A stretch of DNA of 53,007 bases from an uncultured Ruminococcus sp. (GTDB taxonomy: Bacteria; Bacillota; Clostridia; Oscillospirales; Acutalibacteraceae), in NCBI GenBank assembly GCA_902798755.1, contig CADBYC010000003.1, positions 99,859 to 152,865 on the forward strand. Reading direction: 5' to 3'. Both the position numbers and the translations under genes were made by a program. Positions 48,585 to 53,007 of the stretch are shown here, piece by piece (the first letter of the stretch is position 1; each line of letters starts with the position of its first letter). The notes under the pieces were generated by a model. It saw only the letters and a list, made by a program, of their open reading frames with translations, did not search any database and had not been told where the DNA came from.

Positions 48585-48623
48585 TCGAGATTGCCACGCC
48601 GTCAGTTGACGGTTCGCAATGAC
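48585..48623. repeat. ATTGCC element after glgP
   Basis: TCGAGATTGCCACG, hairpin CCGTCA-GT-TGACGG and TTCGCAATGAC. Confidence 0.85.
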
Positions 48624-48711
48624 AATTGAAAGGATCTGTTCTTGACCCGCCGTTCAGGGAGCGTCAGTCAAGATGTCGTTCGCAAAAGGCGGAACAAACA
48701 CGCGCGCGTGA

Positions 48712-51066
48712 TTATTTTACTTTCCAGATCTCTTCCGCGTACTGGAGGATGGTGCGGTCGGAGCTGAAGGTGCCGCAGTGCGCTATGTTCTTGAGGCACT
48801 TGGTACCGAAGGCGATACGATCCTTGTAGTCGTTGTTCGCCTGCAGCTTCTTCGCGACATAATCCTGCAGATCATAGAGCAGGAAGTAATGGTCGGCGTG
48901 GTGCCAGTTGGTGCCGTTGATGAGCGCGTTGTGCAGCTCTGCGAAGGAGCCCTCGCCCTGAGCGCCGCCGTCGCTGAAGGTACCGTCGATCAAGGTGTCT
49001 ACGACGCGCTTGATCATCGGGTTACTGTTATACAGCGCTCTCGCGTCGTAGCCTTCCTTCTTCAGGCGCTCGATATCCTCGACTCTGCCGCCGAAGATGT
49101 ACTCGTTCTCTTCGCCTGCCTGCTGAGCGATCTCAACATTCGCGCCGTCGTAGGTGCCGAGGGTGACAGCGCCGTTGAACATGAACTTCATGTTGCCGGT
49201 ACCGGAAGCCTCAGTGCCCGCGGTGGAGGTCTGCTCGGAGATATCCGCCGCTACGACCAGCTTCTCTGCGTAAGAAACGTTGTAGTTAGAGACGAATACG
49301 ACCTGGAGCTTATCCTTGGTGTCGGGATCGTTATTGACGAGGTTCGCGATCTCGTTGATATACTTGATGATGGCTTTCGCTCTCTTATAGCCGGGAGCAG
49401 CCTTAGCGCCGAAGATGAAGCAGGTCGGCTGGAAGTTGGGCAGCTGACCGCTCTTGATGCGGAAGTAGATCCACATGATGGAGAAGGCGTTGAGGAGCTG
49501 TCTCTTGTACTCGTGCAGACGCTTGACCTGGATATCGAAGATGAACTTCGGGTTGATCTCAACGCCGTCCATCTTCTTGATATAGGCAGCAAGCTGCTTC
49601 TTCTTCGCGTATTTGATCTTGTTGAATTCCTTGACAGCGTCGGGATTGATGTGAGCGTCGAGCTTCTCCATCTTGCTCATATCCTTGAGCCAGCCCGCGC
49701 CGATACGGTCGGTGATGAAGGAGGCGAGCTCGGGGTTGCACAGACCCAGCCAGCGGCGCTGAGTGATACCGTTGGTCTTGTTCTGGAAGCGCTCGGGATA
49801 TACCCAGTACCATTCCTTGAGAACGTCGTTCTTGAGGATCTCGGTGTGGATCCACGCAACGCCGTTGACATAGGAGGATACGTACATCGCAAGTCTTGCC
49901 ATATGGACTTTGCCGTCGCGGATGATGCCCATCGCGTTGATGTTGTGCTCTTCTACGCCCTTATACTTGAGGTCGTGCCACTCGCGGTCGTTGATACGCT
50001 CGATGATAGCGTATACCTCGGGAATGATCATCTTCATCAGACCGGTATCCCACTTCTCGAGAGCCTCAGCCATAACGGTGTGGTTGGTGTAGTTGAAGGT
50101 CTTCTGAGCGATATCGAACGCCTGATCAAAATCAACGCCCTCGTTACCCAGCAGACGGATCAGCTCGGGGATGGATACGACAGGATGGGTATCGTTGAGC
50201 TGGATGGTGGTCATCTCAGCAAAATGTGAGAAGTCGGTGCCGTACTTCATCTTATATCTGCGGATGATATCCTGCAGAGAAGCGGAGGAGAAGAAATACT
50301 GCTGCTTTAAGCGCAGGATCTTGCCCTCGTAGCTGTTGTCGTTGGGATAGAGAACCTTAGAGATGTTCTCGCAGTTGTTCTTGTTCTTGACGGCGTCGTC
50401 ATATCTGCCCTCGTTGAACGCGATAAAGTCAAAGTCTTCCACAGGCTCCGCCTGCCACAGGCGCAGGGTGTTGACGTTCTTGGTGCCGTAGCCGATGATC
50501 GCCATATCGTAAGGAACAGCGACAACGGTGCTGTCGGCGAACTTGACGATCTGAGCCTGATCGACGCGGCGGATGCTCCACGGATCGGCGTACTTGAGCC
50601 AATCGTCGGCGACCTCTACCTGCCAGCCGTCCTTGATCAGCTGCTTGAACAGACCGTAACGATAGAAGATGCCATAGCCGTCGAGCGGGACTTCCTGAGT
50701 CGCGGCGGAGTCAAGGAAGCAGGCGGCAAGACGACCCAGACCGCCGTTACCGAGAGCGGCGTCCTCGATGTCCTCAAACTGGTTAATGTCGATGCCCTTG
50801 CTCTTGAGCAGGTCCTTGACCTCGTCGAGGATACCCATGCAGTACAGGTTGTTGTAGAACATTCTGCCCATCAGGAACTCGGCGGAGAAGTAGTAAGCTC
50901 TTCTGCCTTCCTCATGCTTTTTCTTGCTCTTGCGCCAGTTGTCGGCGATCTCACCCATGACAGCCTTACCGATGACAAGGTGAAGCTGCTCGGTGGTCAG
51001 AGCCTTCGGCTTTTTGCAATACGCACTTTTCGATATAGCAGTGATCTGATCCATAGTAATGCTCAT
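48712..51066 (-). CDS. glgP: Glycogen/starch/alpha-glucan phosphorylase
   Basis: Releases glucose-1-phosphate from alpha-1,4-glucans with PLP. The 784-residue protein has YFSAEFLMGRMFYNNLY, the active-site block ALGNGGLGRLAACFLDSAAT, NDTHPVVSIPELIRLL, VKRLHEYKRQLLNAFSIM and the PLP-Lys motif EASGTGNMKFMFNGAVTLGT. GGAGG precedes the ATG at 51066. It directly follows malQ; the two act together on maltodextrins or stored glycogen. Confidence 0.97.
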   Translation of the reverse strand: MSITMDQITAISKSAYCKKPKALTTEQLHLVIGKAVMGEIADNWRKSKKKHEEGRRAYYFSAEFLMGRMFYNNLYCMGILDEVKDLLKSKGIDINQFEDIEDAALGNGGLGRLAACFLDSAATQEVPLDGYGIFYRYGLFKQLIKDGWQVEVADDWLKYADPWSIRRVDQAQIVKFADSTVVAVPYDMAIIGYGTKNVNTLRLWQAEPVEDFDFIAFNEGRYDDAVKNKNNCENISKVLYPNDNSYEGKILRLKQQYFFSSASLQDIIRRYKMKYGTDFSHFAEMTTIQLNDTHPVVSIPELIRLLGNEGVDFDQAFDIAQKTFNYTNHTVMAEALEKWDTGLMKMIIPEVYAIIERINDREWHDLKYKGVEEHNINAMGIIRDGKVHMARLAMYVSSYVNGVAWIHTEILKNDVLKEWYWVYPERFQNKTNGITQRRWLGLCNPELASFITDRIGAGWLKDMSKMEKLDAHINPDAVKEFNKIKYAKKKQLAAYIKKMDGVEINPKFIFDIQVKRLHEYKRQLLNAFSIMWIYFRIKSGQLPNFQPTCFIFGAKAAPGYKRAKAIIKYINEIANLVNNDPDTKDKLQVVFVSNYNVSYAEKLVVAADISEQTSTAGTEASGTGNMKFMFNGAVTLGTYDGANVEIAQQAGEENEYIFGGRVEDIERLKKEGYDARALYNSNPMIKRVVDTLIDGTFSDGGAQGEGSFAELHNALINGTNWHHADHYFLLYDLQDYVAKKLQANNDYKDRIAFGTKCLKNIAHCGTFSSDRTILQYAEEIWKVK

Positions 51067-51067
51067 T

Positions 51068-52570
51068 TTATTTTTCCTCCAAACGATGATATGTGATTGC
51101 TAAATTCTTCAGCCTGTCGGCCAAATCTTTATTCAAAGCGCCGTCCTTGATACGCCATACCCAGTTGTTACCGAGGGTAGAGGGGACGTTGATCCTTGCC
51201 TCGCTCCCCAGACCTAAGATATCCTGCATCTGGATGATCGCGTAGTTGGCAACGCTTTTATAAGCTGCTTCAATAAACTTCCAGTTGACCTCGTCGCCGA
51301 ACTTCATGCCGACGTACTTCGCCATATACTGGTTGCAGTGCTCTTTCTCCCAGCCTTCCGCCTGACTGTACCAGCCGAGAATGGTGTCGTTATCGTGAGT
51401 GCCTGTGTATACGACGCAGTTCTCGGTATAGTTATGCGGCAAAAAGTCGTTTTCGTCGTCGTCGGCAAAAGCGAACTCCAGCACCTTCATGCCCGGATAG
51501 CCGCTCTCCTCAAGCAGCTCCTTGACGCTGTCAAAGAGCTCGCCCAGATCCTCAGCGACGATCTGGATATCGCCTAAGGTCTCGCGCATGACGTTGAAGA
51601 AGTCGATGCCGGGGCCGTCGATCCACTCGCCGTCGATAGCGTTCTCAGCGCCGAACGGGATCGCGTAGTAGGTATCAAACGCACGGAAATGGTCGATACG
51701 GGTGATGTCAAAGAGTTTGTCGGCAGCGGCGATGCGTCCCATCCACCACTCATAGCCGGTCTCTTCAAGGTAGTCCCAGTCGTACAGCGGGTTGCCCCAC
51801 AACTGACCGGTCTCGGAGAAATAATCGGGCGGGCAGCCTGCGACGCAGACGGGCTCGAGGTTCTCGTCCAGCCAGAACACCTCGGGGTTTGCCCAGGTAT
51901 CGGCGGAGTCCATCGCGACGTAGATCGGCATATCGCCTAAGATCTTGATGCCCAAGCCGTTGACGTAAGCGCGGAAGTCCTCCCACTGCTCATAGAACTT
52001 GAACTGGACCCATTTCCAGAAATCGATCTCCTTGCGGAACTTGCGGGTATAGCGCGCGATCGCCTTTTCATCGCGGACGCGGATCTCCTCGTCGTCCCAC
52101 TCGGGCCAAGCCTTGTTGCCGAAATACTTCTTGACAGCCATGTACAGGGCATAGTCCTTGATCCACTTGGAGTTCTTTCTCTTAAAGGAGTTAAACGCCT
52201 TCTGATCGCCCTCTTTGGACTTTTCATAGGCGATCTTGAGCACCTCAAAGCGGCTGTAGTAGATCGCGCCGTAGTCGATCTCCTCCGCGTTGTTGCCCCA
52301 GTAGAACTGGTCGATCTCGGCTTTGGTCAGCAGACCCTCCGCGATCAGTGTGTCAAGGTCGATCATGTAAGGGTTGCCCGCATAAGTAGAGAAGCTCTGG
52401 TAGGGGCTGTCGCCGTAGCTGGTCGGACCGACGGGCAGAATCTGCCATACGGACTGACCGGCGGCTTTGAGAAAATCAGCGAATTTTCTCGCCTCTTTAC
52501 CGATCGTACCGATTCCGTACGGCGAAGGTAAAGAGGTGATGGGCATGAGCACACCGGAAACTCTTGCCAT
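51068..52570 (-). CDS. malQ: 4-alpha-glucanotransferase (amylomaltase)
   Basis: Transfers glucan segments between maltodextrins, supplying chains to GlgP. The 500-residue GH77 enzyme has SGVLMPITSLPSPYGIGTIG, QILPVGPTSYGDSPYQSFST, GDMPIYVAMDSADTWANPEV, FDITRIDHFRAFDTYYAIPF with the catalytic Asp, IVAEDLG with the acid/base Glu, and YTGTHDNDTILGW. I start at the ATG at 52570 with AGGAGTTG upstream. It lies one base before glgP. Confidence 0.96.
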   Translation of the reverse strand: MARVSGVLMPITSLPSPYGIGTIGKEARKFADFLKAAGQSVWQILPVGPTSYGDSPYQSFSTYAGNPYMIDLDTLIAEGLLTKAEIDQFYWGNNAEEIDYGAIYYSRFEVLKIAYEKSKEGDQKAFNSFKRKNSKWIKDYALYMAVKKYFGNKAWPEWDDEEIRVRDEKAIARYTRKFRKEIDFWKWVQFKFYEQWEDFRAYVNGLGIKILGDMPIYVAMDSADTWANPEVFWLDENLEPVCVAGCPPDYFSETGQLWGNPLYDWDYLEETGYEWWMGRIAAADKLFDITRIDHFRAFDTYYAIPFGAENAIDGEWIDGPGIDFFNVMRETLGDIQIVAEDLGELFDSVKELLEESGYPGMKVLEFAFADDDENDFLPHNYTENCVVYTGTHDNDTILGWYSQAEGWEKEHCNQYMAKYVGMKFGDEVNWKFIEAAYKSVANYAIIQMQDILGLGSEARINVPSTLGNNWVWRIKDGALNKDLADRLKNLAITYHRLEEK

Positions 52571-52657
52571 AATTTCAACTCCTGTCATATTTATTTTTTT
52601 CATCGGATTGGCTACTTTGCACAGATATAAGCAGTGCTACCGACCCTATTCTTAAAT

Positions 52658-52686
52658 ATTTTAACATACGGTTTACTAAATTACAA
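52658..52686 (-). promoter_or_regulatory. Promoter of malQ-glgP
   Basis: On the minus strand TTGTAA (52681-52686) and TAAAAT (52658-52663), spacer 17 bp. The leader is about 85 nt. Confidence 0.65.
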
Positions 52687-52722
52687 CCTTTTTTACAAAA
52701 AAGCAGGGGAAATCACAAAGAA

Positions 52723-52747
52723 AAACGCCCTCTTTGAGGACGTTTCG
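52723..52747 (-). terminator. Terminator of a gene beyond the right edge
   Basis: AAACGCCCTC and GAGGACGTTT pair with one mismatch around TTT. On the minus strand the stem is followed by TTTTCTTTG. It would end a minus-strand transcript entering from the right. Confidence 0.55.
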
Positions 52748-52819
52748 GATAATTAATGACAATGAGGATAAGAAAAGGGTCTGTCTGTCACGAAAATGGT
52801 GAATCATGATATCCCCTTT

Positions 52820-53007
52820 TATACTAAGTAGCAATAAAAAACTTAAAACAGATATTAGCAGATTATTTTGCAGAGCAAGGCGGAGAGCGCAGGCAGGCTG
52901 TCGCCTGCCACTTCCGGGGTCCCTACAACGCCTCGCGTTGTGGGGAGAGGAGGAGTTGCGGCACGAGGTCAAGGCATACCAACCGGATATGCCTACCGAG
53001 TACAGCG
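52820..53007. repeat. Left part of a MITE-like element at the window end
   Basis: It begins ATACTAAGTAGCAATAAAAA, a degenerate form of the 20-bp terminal repeat. It contains GCAGGCAGGCTGTCGCCTGC, like the interior of 18463-18583, and a hairpin ACAACGC-CTC-GCGTTGT. The last 25 bases equal the first 25 of the window. Confidence 0.65.

Noticed and set aside
1-53007. Circular 53-kb plasmid or phage suggested by identical ends
   Set aside because: The content is core chromosomal (recA, nusA, infB, cysS and others), there is no replication or partition gene, and the shared 25 bp lies in a dispersed repeat.

Overview
The window looks like chromosomal DNA of a gut-type Clostridia bacterium, most likely a Ruminococcus-like member of the Oscillospiraceae/Ruminococcaceae. 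The grounds are the gene set (recA, infB, nusA, cysS, glgP), strong sigma-A promoters with 17-bp spacers, GGAGG ribosome sites, a Cys T-box, an IscR/CymR-type Rrf2 regulator, a secreted protein ending in dockerin-like VIDATLLQR repeats, and a membrane pyrophosphatase. TGA is used as a normal stop. No rRNA, tRNA, prophage or CRISPR array was seen.

Layout. 1-5 kb: comM (minus), a SigH-like sigma factor, a broken zinc-ribbon gene, a perfect parS site, then an operon DUF1858-trmK-Nif3. 5-11.5 kb: trmB, a lipoprotein, a two-component pair, yqhQ and prmC. 11.7-15.6 kb: recA-recX-rimO-pgsA. 15.6-18.3 kb: T-box-controlled cysE-cysS. 18.3-21.5 kb: repeats, a 55-residue protein and hppA. 21.7-28.6 kb: a heterodimeric ABC exporter, a LOG-family protein, a REP-associated tyrosine transposase (RAYT), a HAD phosphatase and a DUF1015 protein. 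28.8-32.1 kb: an ECF sigma factor, its probable anti-sigma factor and a secreted dockerin-like protein interrupted by a +1 frameshift. 32.3-36.6 kb: membrane proteins, an OGG-like glycosylase and a DUF6062 protein. 36.6-43.7 kb: the complete rimP-nusA-rnpM-ylxQ-infB-rbfA-nrnA-truB operon (minus). 43.7-47.5 kb: cysK with a leader ORF, an ECF-transporter S component, mnmA and the Rrf2 regulator. 47.6-52.7 kb: a chimeric MerR gene, a 147-bp tandem array, and malQ-glgP for alpha-glucan use.

Functional themes. Cysteine and sulfur: cysE-cysS lie behind a Cys T-box. cysK and the Rrf2 gene share the operator CCTAC-N7-GTAGG/T, and mnmA is divergent from the regulator. Translation and RNA: the nusA operon, trmK, trmB, prmC, rimO and mnmA. 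Envelope and surface: the ECF cassette, the lipoprotein and the large membrane protein.

The most unusual aspect is the density of small palindromic repeats, in at least five families. (1) ATTGCC...CGCAATGAC elements, one of them in frame inside a membrane-protein gene. (2) REP hairpins GGACGACC-NNT-GGTCGTCC with a CTACGG tail; two of these lie in inverted orientation inside the RAYT gene itself, flanking its HUH-encoding segment, and three more lie in the tandem array at 48.1-48.5 kb. (3) CTCCCTT..AAGGGAG elements that supply or overlap stop codons. (4) A MITE-like element with 20-bp terminal inverted repeats; the two window ends share 25 bp and together form a longer copy. (5) CCTTCCCCTTGAGGGGAAGG elements. 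The RAYT carrying its own REPs is the best candidate for an under-described system here. All family assignments are from reading the sequence; no database search was run.
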